Positions 36,757 through 45,922 of a stretch of DNA of 64,000 bases are shown one piece after another. The stretch lies in IMG/VR virus record IMGVR_UViG_3300047476_001831, positions 18,086 through 82,085 of that record. One strand, given 5' to 3'. The DNA comes from a virus. The position numbers and the translations under genes are program-made. Below the pieces are notes generated by a model. That model had not been told where the DNA came from. It saw only the letters and a list, made by a program, of their open reading frames with translations, and did no database searches. Each line of letters starts with the position of its first letter. Position 1 is the first letter of the stretch.

Positions 36757-37914
36757 ATGAAAAGATTACTATATGAAGCACCTGTTGATGATTTTATGAG
36801 TCAAGAGGCCAAAGAAAAGATTCTTGGTGCTCAAAATAGAAAATATCAAAAGGCAAAAGAAGAAAGTGGGGATATATGGTTAGGTGAATTAATGGTTTAT
36901 TTACCAAAAATAGAAAGTCAACATTATGGTAAATTGTTAAAACTCGCTAAAGCTTTATTTTTTTCAAGATTTCCAAAAATCAAAGAAAGAATTGATAATG
37001 GTTCAGTTACTCTTAATGTAAATTTTTCAACTGGAGTGAATCCAAGAAAAACACAACAAACAATTACACCTCAGTTTATAGAAAAAGCAAAAGAGGTCGA
37101 CCCATTGTTTGATGAAAGAGTTAAGGCCAGAAATTTTATTAATGCAACGACTCAAGGTAGTGCTTGGGCTGAGGGATTTAATTTGTATAAAGATGTTGAA
37201 TCACAATTAAATCAATTAGATCCTGAATTGACAAAACAATATAAAAAGTTTGAGAATTCAGCAACAGTATATTATAATGACAATTTAAATAATTTGGAAC
37301 AAATGGCAAAAAGAGCAACAAATAGAGTAGCTTATGCTGATGTTGTTCCAGACCAAAGAAATCCTGGTAGTTGGATTATTAATGTTGAAGCCCCAAATTT
37401 TCCTTTATTGATGCACGAGTTGTATAAAGCTGGGAGATACTTTAATTCTCTACTTTATTTACCAAAAGACAAAGACGTTAATAATACTCTTACAAAAATT
37501 ACTGATATTCATAAACACGAAATTCGTAATATGATTACTGGTAGAGAAATCAGTTCTAAATTGAGATTCTTATGGGGTGAATTAATTGATGATTACGAAA
37601 CTTGGATGGATAGTGCAATACAAACTCAATTTAACAAATTAGCAAACGACAATCCAAAACTATTTAATGAAATTATGTATGATGGTGTTTTAAGTGGAAA
37701 ACCAGCCGCAATGGATAAGTTTGAAAAATTTTCACAAATGATAGTAAATACGATAAAGAAAAATCCTCCCAAAATGGAGAAACCAAATTATGATGAACTA
37801 ATTAAATCTGAAAGAGGAATGGAATATGATGATGAAGATGATGAGGAATATGAAGATGAAGAAGACGATTTAAGTTGGTTAGACGATGTTGATTATGATG
37901 AAGATAAAGATTAA
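36757..37914 (+). CDS. 385-residue head-operon protein
   Basis: Mostly helical, with WLGELMVYLPKIESQHYGKLL and FPLLMHELYKAGRYFNSLLYLP, and an acidic tail (DDEDDEEYEDEEDD). It lies just upstream of the terminase with a terminator between them. No recognised domain; it could assist packaging or sit in the head. Confidence 0.75.
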   Translation: MKRLLYEAPVDDFMSQEAKEKILGAQNRKYQKAKEESGDIWLGELMVYLPKIESQHYGKLLKLAKALFFSRFPKIKERIDNGSVTLNVNFSTGVNPRKTQQTITPQFIEKAKEVDPLFDERVKARNFINATTQGSAWAEGFNLYKDVESQLNQLDPELTKQYKKFENSATVYYNDNLNNLEQMAKRATNRVAYADVVPDQRNPGSWIINVEAPNFPLLMHELYKAGRYFNSLLYLPKDKDVNNTLTKITDIHKHEIRNMITGREISSKLRFLWGELIDDYETWMDSAIQTQFNKLANDNPKLFNEIMYDGVLSGKPAAMDKFEKFSQMIVNTIKKNPPKMEKPNYDELIKSERGMEYDDEDDEEYEDEEDDLSWLDDVDYDEDKD

Positions 37915-37929
37915 ATAAAATTATGACAA

Positions 37930-37960
37930 AACCCCCATTTAGAAATAAGTGGGGGTTTTT
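37930..37960 (+). terminator. rho-independent terminator
   Basis: ACCCCCA pairs with TGGGGGT, then TTTT. It lies between the head-operon gene and the terminase, which argues against a terminase start upstream of it. Confidence 0.85.
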
Positions 37961-37975
37961 ATATTTATATAAAAT
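37961..37975 (+). promoter_or_regulatory. late-promoter-like motif for terminase
   Basis: ATATTTATATAAAAT, 7 bases before the ATG at 37983. Confidence 0.5.
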
Positions 37976-37982
37976 ACAATTT

Positions 37983-39752
37983 ATGAGTTTAACAAAAGAA
38001 CAAGTGATGATAGAGTATGTAAGATGTATGAAAGATACACCTTACGCACTAAGAACATATTTGGAAACATACGACAACACCGTGTCAAAATATGTTCCTT
38101 TAGAGTTATTCCCAGACCAAGTTTCATTATTAAATGATTATGAACAATACAATGAGAATATCGCATTAAAATACAGACAGGCTGGTGTATCAACAGTAAC
38201 TGCAGCTTGGATTTCAAAAAAAATAGCTTTTGCCAAAAAGACAAAACCAGAAAAGATTTTGATTATTGCCAACAAATTGGACACCTCTTTAGAAATGGCC
38301 AATAAAATTAGAATGTTCATTAGTCAATGGCCTAGTTGGGTTGGAATTGACTTTGCGACTGAAAAGAACTCTCAAAAACATTATAAAACAAATAATGGTT
38401 GTGAAGTTAAGGCTGTTGCAACATCTAAGGATGCTTTACGTGGTTTTACCCCAACAATTCTTGTATTTGACGAAGCTGCGTTCATTGATGCTGATTCTGA
38501 TTTTTGGGCTGCTTGTATGGCTTCATTATCAACTGGGGGTAAAGTTATTGTTGTTTCAACTCCAAATGGTTACGACCCAATTTATTATGAAATATATAAC
38601 CAAGCAAGTAGAGGTATGAATGATTTCAAAATCTCTGAAATGTATTGGTTTAGAGACCCAAGATACACCAAGGATTTATATTTGGTTAAAACTCAAGATG
38701 TTATTCATTATCTTTTAAATAAGGAAGAATACTCCAAAGAAAGTATTAATAGTTGGGAATCTATTCCATTTGAGGAAAGAAATTACGATGAACTCAAAAT
38801 GATGATGGATTCTGGTTACAAACCTTGTTCGTCTTGGTTTGAGGGTATGGTCAAAAAATTGAAGTACGACAAACGTAAAGTTTCTCAAGAGTTGGAGTGT
38901 AACTTTTTAGGTTCTGGTGACAATGTATTTGATTCTTTGTTAATGCAAAAGATTAAAGAAAATTACATAAGAGAACCCCAAAATAAGATGATTGGTAATT
39001 CTTTATGGTTATGGAAAGAACCTGTGATGGGACATAAATACGTGATGGGTGTTGATGTTAGTAGAGGTGACAGTGAAGACTTTAGTTCATTTCAAATTAT
39101 TGATTTTGATGAAAGAGAACAAGTTGCAGAATATGTGGGAAAATTACCACCAGATACGATGGCCGAATTATGTTATAAATGGGGTAATATGTATAATTGT
39201 TTTATTGTAATAGACATTACAGGTGGTATGGGTGTTTCAACATCAAGGAAACTACAAGAAATGGGTTACAAAAATTTGTATGTTGATGGTGTTGATTTAG
39301 CTAATAAATGGAAATATGACCCCAAGGCATTAGATAAAATACCCGGATTAAATTTTAACAACAAACGTGTTCAAATTATTGCATCATTTGAAGAAGCAAT
39401 GAGACATGAGTTTAAGATTTATAGTATGAGATTGTTCAATGAAATGAATACTTTTGTATATATAAATGGAAGACCTGACCATCAAAAGGGTCAACATGAC
39501 GACTTAATTATGTCAATTGCGATGGCCACTTATGTTGCCGAATCGTCATTTACTAGTTTAGAGAGGGTTACAGAACAAACAAAAGCAATGTTGGATTCTT
39601 GGTCAGTAAGTAACAATGAAAATGTTACTAAACAAATAGAATTTAATCCGGTAATGCCATATTATCAAGATAACAATTTCAATAGACATAATCAACAACA
39701 AATCAGTAAAGAGGATTATATGAAATATTCTTGGTTATTTGGTGGGAGATAA
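37983..39752 (+). CDS. terminase large subunit (T4 gp17-like)
   Basis: 589 residues from ATG 37983; an in-frame ATG at 37923 would have to translate through a terminator and a promoter. Packaging ATPase: Walker A-like KYRQAGVST (near residue 62), Walker B ILVFDEAAF (near residue 160), coupling VVSTPNG. The nuclease domain carries GVDVSRGDSED, VIDITGGMG and a final HDDLIMSIA acidic site. It pumps and cuts the DNA concatemer at the portal. Followed by a small gene and the portal gene. Confidence 0.95.
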   Translation: MSLTKEQVMIEYVRCMKDTPYALRTYLETYDNTVSKYVPLELFPDQVSLLNDYEQYNENIALKYRQAGVSTVTAAWISKKIAFAKKTKPEKILIIANKLDTSLEMANKIRMFISQWPSWVGIDFATEKNSQKHYKTNNGCEVKAVATSKDALRGFTPTILVFDEAAFIDADSDFWAACMASLSTGGKVIVVSTPNGYDPIYYEIYNQASRGMNDFKISEMYWFRDPRYTKDLYLVKTQDVIHYLLNKEEYSKESINSWESIPFEERNYDELKMMMDSGYKPCSSWFEGMVKKLKYDKRKVSQELECNFLGSGDNVFDSLLMQKIKENYIREPQNKMIGNSLWLWKEPVMGHKYVMGVDVSRGDSEDFSSFQIIDFDEREQVAEYVGKLPPDTMAELCYKWGNMYNCFIVIDITGGMGVSTSRKLQEMGYKNLYVDGVDLANKWKYDPKALDKIPGLNFNNKRVQIIASFEEAMRHEFKIYSMRLFNEMNTFVYINGRPDHQKGQHDDLIMSIAMATYVAESSFTSLERVTEQTKAMLDSWSVSNNENVTKQIEFNPVMPYYQDNNFNRHNQQQISKEDYMKYSWLFGGR

Positions 39753-39764
39753 TATTTATAAATA
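39753..39764 (+). promoter_or_regulatory. late promoter, palindromic TATTTATAAATA
   Basis: It contains TATAAATA at 39757-39764, 8 bases before the ATG at 39773. Confidence 0.6.
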
Positions 39765-39772
39765 AAAAAAAT

Positions 39773-39919
39773 ATGGGTTTAGTTGATAGAAAAAAACAAG
39801 GTAACAAAATATTAGCGGGGTCTAAATTGAATGTTCCTGGACAAGGTATTGCCTCAGTTAAAATTCAATCTCAAGATAAACCTAGTATTAAAAGTAACAA
39901 ACAAAACACGAACAATTAA
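39773..39919 (+). CDS. 48-residue basic protein
   Basis: ATG at 39773 just after the late promoter. Basic and polar (MGLVDRKKQGNKILAGSKLN), probably disordered. Small genes between terminase and portal are common; function unknown. Confidence 0.6.
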   Translation: MGLVDRKKQGNKILAGSKLNVPGQGIASVKIQSQDKPSIKSNKQNTNN

Positions 39920-39956
39920 CTCTTTAGTTATTGTTACCTAAGATTAAATTAAATTT

Positions 39957-41732
39957 ATGGAACAAAATCAAAACAACTTAACGGTTTGGCAAAGGTTATC
40001 TCATGCGTTTGGTCCCAACGCACTATTGAATCAGGATTATCCGACTTATAAGTTTGATAAAAAAGAACTTTTAAGAACAACTTCCAAACAAGAATATGAA
40101 AAGGAACTACTTCAGGCTCAACAAACATATTATTTAGCAAATCAATGGACAAAAATTGAAAGTAATTTATATACACAAGCGGTATATTATGAACCAACAA
40201 GATTAGCATCGTTTTATGATTATGAATCTATGGAATATACACCTGAAATATCTGCAGCATTAGACATTTATGGAGAAGAATCAACAACAGTTGATGAGGA
40301 TGGGTTTATGTTACAGATTTATTCAGAATCTAAACGTATTAAAGGTATTTTAGCCGACTTATTTAATAATATTTTGGATATCAACACCAACTTACCTATG
40401 TGGACAAGAAACACATGTAAGTATGGTGATAACTTTGTTTATCTCAAATTAGACCCTGAAAAGGGTGTTGTTGGTTGTATGCAATTACCAAACATTGAAA
40501 TTGAACGTTTAGAAAGAGGTATGCCAGCACAAGCAAGTAGACAAAACGTTGAAGAACCTGCTGAAAACAAAGGTTTGAGATTTAAGTGGAAGGCTAAAGA
40601 TATGGAGTTCAATTCATGGGAAATTGCTCACTTCCGTTTATTAGGTGATGACAGAAAACTTCCTTACGGTACATCTATGTTAGAAAAGGCAAGACGTATT
40701 TGGAAACAATTATTGTTATCTGAGGATGCTATGTTAATATATAGAACTTCACGTGCACCTGAAAGAAGGGTATTCAAAGTATTTGTTGGTAATATGGATG
40801 ATAAAGATGTTGAACCATATGTACAACGTGTTGCAAATAAATTTAAACGTAGTCAAGTTGTAGATTCTCAAACAGGTAATGTTGATATGAGATTCAATCA
40901 AATGGCAGTTGACCAAGATTATTTTATTCCTGTTAGAGATGCCGCACAAACAATGCCAATTGAGACTTTGCCTGGTGGACAAAATTTAGGTGAAATTGCT
41001 GATATTGAATATATTCAAAAGAAATTATTAACCGCTTTACGTGTACCAAAAGCTTTCTTAGGTTTTGAAGAACCTGTTGGTGATGGTAAAAACTTATCAT
41101 TGATAGACATCCGTTTTGCTAGAACAATCAATAGAATACAAAAATCTATGATTGCAGAATTAAATAAAATTGCTATCATACATTTATTCCTTTTGGGGTT
41201 TGAAGATGAATTAAACAACTTTACTTTAGGATTAACCAATCCTTCAAGTCAAGCTGATTTATTGAAGATTGATATTTGGAAAGAAAAAATCGCATTATAC
41301 AAAGAATGTGTTACGCCAATTGGTGGAACAGCTCCAACTTCTATTACTTGGGCTAAAAAACACATTTTAGGTTTTTCTGAAGATGAGATTAAAAATGACT
41401 TACAACAACAAAGAATTGAAAAGGCAGTTGATGCCGAACTTACAAATACTGCAACAATCATAACTAAAACAGGTGTATTTGATATGGTTGATAAATTATA
41501 CACTCAAAAAAGTGGTACTACTGCGGGTGGTGCTGCACCACCTCCACCAGCTGGGGCACCTACAACACCGGAAATTCCAGGAGGAATACCTGAAAGTACT
41601 AAAAAAGACAATTTGAAAATACTATTAGAAAGTAAAAGTATTTTAGACGAAGATGGTTACATAGATTTATCTAAAGGTAAAAATTACTTAGGAGAAATGG
41701 AAGCTGAATTGAATAAACTTATTAATGACTAA
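39957..41732 (+). CDS. portal protein (T4 gp20-like)
   Basis: 591 residues. SRAPERRVFKVFVGNM, DYFIPV, IETLPGGQNLGEIADIEYI and ALRVPKAFLGFEE are the diagnostic blocks of T4-type portals. The C-terminus has an Ala/Pro/Gly-rich stretch. It forms the twelve-fold ring at the head vertex through which DNA enters and on which the head assembles. Preceded by terminase and followed by the prohead protease region, the standard order. Confidence 0.94.
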   Translation: MEQNQNNLTVWQRLSHAFGPNALLNQDYPTYKFDKKELLRTTSKQEYEKELLQAQQTYYLANQWTKIESNLYTQAVYYEPTRLASFYDYESMEYTPEISAALDIYGEESTTVDEDGFMLQIYSESKRIKGILADLFNNILDINTNLPMWTRNTCKYGDNFVYLKLDPEKGVVGCMQLPNIEIERLERGMPAQASRQNVEEPAENKGLRFKWKAKDMEFNSWEIAHFRLLGDDRKLPYGTSMLEKARRIWKQLLLSEDAMLIYRTSRAPERRVFKVFVGNMDDKDVEPYVQRVANKFKRSQVVDSQTGNVDMRFNQMAVDQDYFIPVRDAAQTMPIETLPGGQNLGEIADIEYIQKKLLTALRVPKAFLGFEEPVGDGKNLSLIDIRFARTINRIQKSMIAELNKIAIIHLFLLGFEDELNNFTLGLTNPSSQADLLKIDIWKEKIALYKECVTPIGGTAPTSITWAKKHILGFSEDEIKNDLQQQRIEKAVDAELTNTATIITKTGVFDMVDKLYTQKSGTTAGGAAPPPPAGAPTTPEIPGGIPESTKKDNLKILLESKSILDEDGYIDLSKGKNYLGEMEAELNKLIND

Positions 41733-41747
41733 TATTTATAATTAAAA
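41731..41747 (+). promoter_or_regulatory. late-promoter-like motif
   Basis: AATATTTATAATTAAAA overlapping the end of the portal gene, 6 bases before the next ATG. Confidence 0.5.
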
Positions 41748-41753
41748 ACAATT

Positions 41754-42470
41754 ATGAAATTTGGAGTATTAAAATCAAAAATAGATTATGTTCTTTCAGA
41801 ATCATTTAAGAATGAAGAACATTTTAAAGAAGAAGTTAAATTATTCAAAAAGAATATATTAGAAAACAAAACACTAAGTAAACTTTTTTACTTATATGAC
41901 GAATTAAATTCTAAAAAGGGAGTTGATAAAAATATTGTCAACGATTACATAAATGAATCTGTAACAGTTTATGAAAACTTAATTAATAAACTTAAAAGAA
42001 AGGATTTAATAAATGTAAATCAATGGTTATTGGGGGTTAAAGTTGACAATAGTTATGAACATATTGACAATTTGTTTTCAACTGATATTCTCAAACTTGA
42101 AAACAAAATACAGAGTAAAAAAATTATTGCAGAATCACTAACCCAAAAATTAAAGGAAAACAAAGAACTTATCAATATCCCTATAAGTTCTATGATTAAA
42201 TTAGCCAATAAGACTATCAAAAATTTTGTTGAGGGGTTAAATGAAAGTGACAAACAAGAGTTAATTAAATTATTGTCTGAGGATGATAATACACTAGAAA
42301 GTAGATATAATGTTATAAAAGAAGAAGTAATCGGTAAATTAACCAATCACAAAATGAATTCTGATTCTGAAACTTCTTATAAGATTGAAGAAACAATTAC
42401 AAAAATCAAACAAGATAAGTTTGACAAATTATCTTTCTACAAACTAAATAACTTGAATAATAATCTTTAA
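41754..42470 (+). CDS. 238-residue helical head-module protein
   Basis: Almost entirely helical and charged, with NINVPI-type breaks and LSEDDNTLESRYNVIKEEV. It occupies the place between portal and protease where T4-like phages carry prohead core proteins. It overlaps the bS21 gene on the other strand by 4 bases at their ends. Function unknown. Confidence 0.75.
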   Translation: MKFGVLKSKIDYVLSESFKNEEHFKEEVKLFKKNILENKTLSKLFYLYDELNSKKGVDKNIVNDYINESVTVYENLINKLKRKDLINVNQWLLGVKVDNSYEHIDNLFSTDILKLENKIQSKKIIAESLTQKLKENKELINIPISSMIKLANKTIKNFVEGLNESDKQELIKLLSEDDNTLESRYNVIKEEVIGKLTNHKMNSDSETSYKIEETITKIKQDKFDKLSFYKLNNLNNNL

Positions 42471-42661
42471 TTGTTTTCTTTTCTTCTGAAATTTTCAGAA
42501 TAGATTGCTTTTTTAATCTCCGTTCTTTTTTTCACGGATTTTTTTGTGAAATCTTTTCTATTCTTTAGTTCAGTCATCAACTTGGTTTTGATTACTTTAC
42601 TTTTGAATATCTTTAATGCTTTTTCAAGTGGGGTTTTACTGTCTACGTTTACGATTAACAT
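42467..42661 (-). CDS. rpsU: ribosomal protein bS21 (phage-encoded)
   Basis: 64 residues: MLIVNVDSKTPLEKALKIFK, then VIKTKLMTELKNRKDFTKKS, then KRTEIKKAIYSENFRRKE. This is the complete bS21 plan of an N-terminal strand and two basic helices, close to the Bacteroidota form (LKxFKxKxxKTxxxxELRxRxxFxKxSVxRR). bS21 binds the 30S platform near the anti-Shine-Dalgarno sequence; in Bacteroidota it helps sequester it. It is alone on the minus strand in the head operon, so it is likely expressed separately. No strong Shine-Dalgarno precedes it. Confidence 0.9.
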   Translation of the reverse strand: MLIVNVDSKTPLEKALKIFKSKVIKTKLMTELKNRKDFTKKSVKKRTEIKKAIYSENFRRKENN

Positions 42662-42747
42662 ACTTTTAGTTTATGATGATTATTTTTGACTATTAATATA
42701 TAATTATTTATTTTTTTTCACAAGAATAAACTTAAAAAATATTATGA

Positions 42748-43200
42748 ATGAAAAAAGGTAAAACCTGTAAAATACAGGGATTCAAAACAACGAAAGTAGT
42801 GTATGGTACAACTGACTCTTTTGATTTAAAATCAATCTATCTAAATTTACAGACTTGGGTTGAACCAAAAGAAGAACTTGAAAAGTGGGATAGAGTTGTA
42901 TTAAACTTTTCAAGACAAATCAAACACACAATATACAATCATATAAATACAAAATTGTTTGAAAAAAACTTTATTTCTGATTTAGATTTACGTTCTAGTG
43001 GACTTTTAATCAACAAAAAATCTTTCTTAAATCTAGAGGTAAATTTCTTCTTAAAAGAAAAAGAATTAGATTTTAAATCAACCATTCTCAAAAATGAATT
43101 AAAGGATTTAACAAAAAAAATTATTCAAGAAAACTTTAATAACAACCCTTATTTCTCCTTCACTCTCACAAAAAAGTGTAAAAACGAAGTTGGTGAATAA
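42748..43200 (+). CDS. 150-residue head-module protein
   Basis: Basic start (MKKGKTCKIQGFKTTKV), then helical WVEPKEELEKWDRVVLNFSRQIKHTI and a C-terminus of mixed strands. Not recognised; in T4-like phages this slot often holds a small head or neck factor. Confidence 0.72.
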   Translation: MKKGKTCKIQGFKTTKVVYGTTDSFDLKSIYLNLQTWVEPKEELEKWDRVVLNFSRQIKHTIYNHINTKLFEKNFISDLDLRSSGLLINKKSFLNLEVNFFLKEKELDFKSTILKNELKDLTKKIIQENFNNNPYFSFTLTKKCKNEVGE

Positions 43201-43216
43201 TAAATATAAAACTTTT

Positions 43217-43233
43217 AATATTTATTAATAAAA
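43217..43233 (+). promoter_or_regulatory. late-promoter-like motif
   Basis: AATATTTATTAATAAAA, 9 bases before the protease ATG. Confidence 0.5.
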
Positions 43234-43242
43234 AATCACAAC

Positions 43243-43962
43243 ATGAATTTAAGACTTATTAAACCTGGAGAAATAGGTAAAGGTATTTTAATTGAAAATG
43301 ATGGCTGGGTTTCACCAACAAGTGAAAAGAATTCCTATATAATGGAACAAAAAACTTTGTTGGACTATTCTAAACCTTTTGAGTTTTATGCTGTACTACA
43401 AAAATATAACACACCAAATAGAAATGGTAGAATATATCCTGAAAGGATATTAAAGAGAGAAGCTGAAAATTATAAAAAAATGATTGCCAAGGGTACATCA
43501 TTATCTGAGTTAAATCACCCAGAATCATCTTTAATTGATTTGGATAGAGTTTCACACATTATTACAGACGTATGGTGGGAAGGACCTATTTTGATGGGTA
43601 AACTAAAATTATTAACTTCACCAGGTTTTCACGAAAGAGGTATTGTATCAACAAAAGGAGATATGGCCGCTAACTATCTAAGACAAGGTGTTACATTAGG
43701 TATATCATCTCGTGGTGTAGGTTCACTTAAAAAGGTTGGGGAACAAAATGAAGTTCAAGACGATTTTGAACTTATATGTTTTGACTTAGTATCTTCTCCA
43801 TCAACACCGGGTGCTTATTTATTTTTGAACAAAGAGGATAGAGATATGTATGCTGAAAACTTAGAAGAAGATAAAAGAGTTGCTATGGAAAGAAATGTTG
43901 GAGATTTTGGAAACAAATCTCTTGACTTAATGAAAAGATTAAACGATTATTTGGGATATTAA
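43243..43962 (+). CDS. prohead core protease (T4 gp21-like)
   Basis: 239 residues. The His motif SELNHPESS (near residue 90) and the Ser motif GISSRGVGSL (near residue 158) with DLVSSPSTPGAY are the landmarks of the S78/gp21 family, which shares the herpesvirus protease fold. It cleaves scaffold and capsid proteins during prohead maturation. Followed by a small gene and the acidic scaffold, as expected. Confidence 0.93.
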   Translation: MNLRLIKPGEIGKGILIENDGWVSPTSEKNSYIMEQKTLLDYSKPFEFYAVLQKYNTPNRNGRIYPERILKREAENYKKMIAKGTSLSELNHPESSLIDLDRVSHIITDVWWEGPILMGKLKLLTSPGFHERGIVSTKGDMAANYLRQGVTLGISSRGVGSLKKVGEQNEVQDDFELICFDLVSSPSTPGAYLFLNKEDRDMYAENLEEDKRVAMERNVGDFGNKSLDLMKRLNDYLGY

Positions 43963-43985
43963 GTTAAACCAAAAAAATTAAAGAA

Positions 43986-44201
43986 ATGGAAAACGGACAA
44001 AAATATTTCGTTGCAAAAATTAGTGAAGATTTAGTAGACGAAGAATCTGGAAAAGTAAAAAAGATTAAACTTGAAAAATTGGTGATGGGTTACAATCCAA
44101 CCGATGTTGAAGCAAAAGTCACCAAAATCTATGAACATTACACAATGGATTGGAGAATTACAGCAATTGTGGAAAGTAAAATAGATGAAGTAATTGAGTA
44201 A
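43986..44201 (+). CDS. 71-residue protein
   Basis: ENGQKYFVAKISEDLVDEES, then VKKIKLEKLVMGYNPTDVEA and YTMDWRITAIVESKIDEVIE. A small alpha/beta fold of a kind often encoded beside the T4-like scaffold; function unknown. Ends at a terminator. Confidence 0.78.
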   Translation: MENGQKYFVAKISEDLVDEESGKVKKIKLEKLVMGYNPTDVEAKVTKIYEHYTMDWRITAIVESKIDEVIE

Positions 44202-44218
44202 AATTTAATAGAAACTTA

Positions 44219-44258
44219 AAAAAGGGTAGTCAAATATTTGGCTACCCTTGTTTTTTTT
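44219..44258 (+). terminator. rho-independent terminator
   Basis: AAGGGTAG/CTACCCTT stem around a TCAAATATTTGG loop region, then a long T run. Confidence 0.9.
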
Positions 44259-44342
44259 TTATATCAAACGATATTTATTGTTATCGTAAAATGAATTTTT
44301 TGTGTGTACATAAAACACTACAAAAGATTTTTTTAATAAACT

Positions 44343-44360
44343 AATATATTTATATATAAA
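44343..44360 (+). promoter_or_regulatory. late-promoter-like motif
   Basis: AATATATTTATATATAAA, 7 bases before the scaffold ATG; it gives capsid assembly genes their own start. Confidence 0.5.
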
Positions 44361-44367
44361 AACAAAA

Positions 44368-45882
44368 ATGACAGAAAAAAAATCATTAGTTGAAGAAGCA
44401 ATACTACAGATGAAAAATCTAGAAGAAGCTGTTGCTGAAAACGCAAAAGGAATACTTGCCTCTACTATGAGACAAGAAATCAAAGACTTGGTAAAAGAAT
44501 CTCTCAAAGAAGAAGAAGACGATGAAGAGATTGAAAGTGATGACGAAATGGAAGATTCAGAAGACATAGCTGACATCGAGTTCTCTGATGAAGATGAAGA
44601 CATGGACGAAATGGACATGGATGATGAAATGGAGGATGAAGATGAAATGGATATGGAAGATGAAGATGAAATGGATATGTCTGAACTTGATATGGAGGGT
44701 GACACAATAGACCTCACAAATCAACCTACATCACAAGTGCTTAAAGTTTTCAAACTTTTGAGTCCTGAAGATGAAATTATTGTTACTAAGGACGATTCTG
44801 GAAACATCAATCTTAAAGACAATGCAACCGATAAGGAATATATGATTGTTTCTGAAGGTGAATTTGGAATGGATGAAGAGATGTACGAAATGGAAGACGA
44901 AATGTACGAAATGGATGACATGGGAAAAGAAATGTACGAAATGGAAGACGAAATGTACGAAATGAATCACATGGATGAAGAAATGTACGAAATGGAGGAC
45001 GAACTAAACATCGAAGATGAATTAGAAGATGTTTTCAGTGAAGAAGATACTGAAACAATTTATGAGGTTGAATTAGATGACGAATCTGAATTTGATTTAG
45101 ATGAAATGGATTCTGAAGAAGAGGAATTTATGATGGAATCTAAAAAAATGAAAAAAGGATTCAAACCTAAAGGAATGAACTTAGGCGATGCAAAATCTTA
45201 TAAAATTTCACCAAAACCAAATATGGAAGGTGGTTTCAAAGTTGTAAAAACTAAAGCTGACAAAACTATGGGAACTGGAAGTGCATCTTCTTTCAAATAT
45301 GGTAAAGTTGATGATGGTGATTTCAAAATCAAACCTAAAGCTAGAAAAGAAACTAAAGAAGGTATGATGAAAATGCCTAAGAAAATGGAAACAAAAGAGG
45401 CTTCTCGTACTTATGCAATGGGTTCTAAAAGTGGTCGTGGTTTAAGAAAAGGTATTACACCTAATAGAAATCTTACATTTGAATCTACAGATTCTCAAGA
45501 ATTGAATCTACTTAGAGAAAAAAATGAAGAGTACAGAAAAGCATTAAATATTTTTAGAAATAAACTTAATGAAGTTGCAATCTTTAATTCAAACTTGGCG
45601 TACGCAACAAGATTGTTTACAGAACACTCAACTTCTAAACAAGAAAAAATTAATATTCTAAAAAGATTTGATGGTGTTGAAACTCTTAAAGAATCTAAAA
45701 ATCTTTATAAAGTTATAAAAGACGAATTATCAAGTAATATTTCACAACCAATTACTGAATCTGTTGAAAGAACAATTGAAAAAACACCTTCAACTGGTTC
45801 TGCAATTAACTTGATTGAATCAAAAACTTACGAAAATCCTCAATTCATGAGAATGAAGGATTTAATGTCAAAATTAAAATAA
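44368..45882 (+). CDS. prohead scaffold/core protein (T4 gp22-like)
   Basis: 504 residues. A helical start, then a very acidic low-complexity middle (residues 50-260) of Glu, Asp and Met including repeats of EMYEMEDEM, a basic linker (residues 270-360), and a C-terminal helical region (NLAYATRLFTEHSTSKQEKI) seen in T4-like core proteins of marine phages. It builds the internal scaffold and is later cleaved by the gp21-like protease. Position between protease and capsid gene supports this. Confidence 0.85.
   Translation: MTEKKSLVEEAILQMKNLEEAVAENAKGILASTMRQEIKDLVKESLKEEEDDEEIESDDEMEDSEDIADIEFSDEDEDMDEMDMDDEMEDEDEMDMEDEDEMDMSELDMEGDTIDLTNQPTSQVLKVFKLLSPEDEIIVTKDDSGNINLKDNATDKEYMIVSEGEFGMDEEMYEMEDEMYEMDDMGKEMYEMEDEMYEMNHMDEEMYEMEDELNIEDELEDVFSEEDTETIYEVELDDESEFDLDEMDSEEEEFMMESKKMKKGFKPKGMNLGDAKSYKISPKPNMEGGFKVVKTKADKTMGTGSASSFKYGKVDDGDFKIKPKARKETKEGMMKMPKKMETKEASRTYAMGSKSGRGLRKGITPNRNLTFESTDSQELNLLREKNEEYRKALNIFRNKLNEVAIFNSNLAYATRLFTEHSTSKQEKINILKRFDGVETLKESKNLYKVIKDELSSNISQPITESVERTIEKTPSTGSAINLIESKTYENPQFMRMKDLMSKLK
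44871..45003 (+). repeat. tandem repeat in scaffold gene
   Basis: Units of about 24 bases based on GAAATGTACGAAATGGA(A/T)GA repeat about five times, encoding EMYEME/DDEM blocks. Prone to length change by slippage or recombination. Confidence 0.8.
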
Positions 45883-45922
45883 TAAATCAATAAACTCGCT
45901 AAAAAACAAAAACAAATACAAA

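Noticed and set aside
37923-37982. Upstream in-frame ATG that would extend the terminase by 20 residues
   Set aside because: The extension would translate a terminator stem (37930-37960) and the late-promoter motif (37961-37975). ATG 37983 follows both.
44259-44970. Minus-strand serine- and histidine-rich frames
   Set aside because: They are mirror images of the acidic low-complexity scaffold gene on the plus strand.
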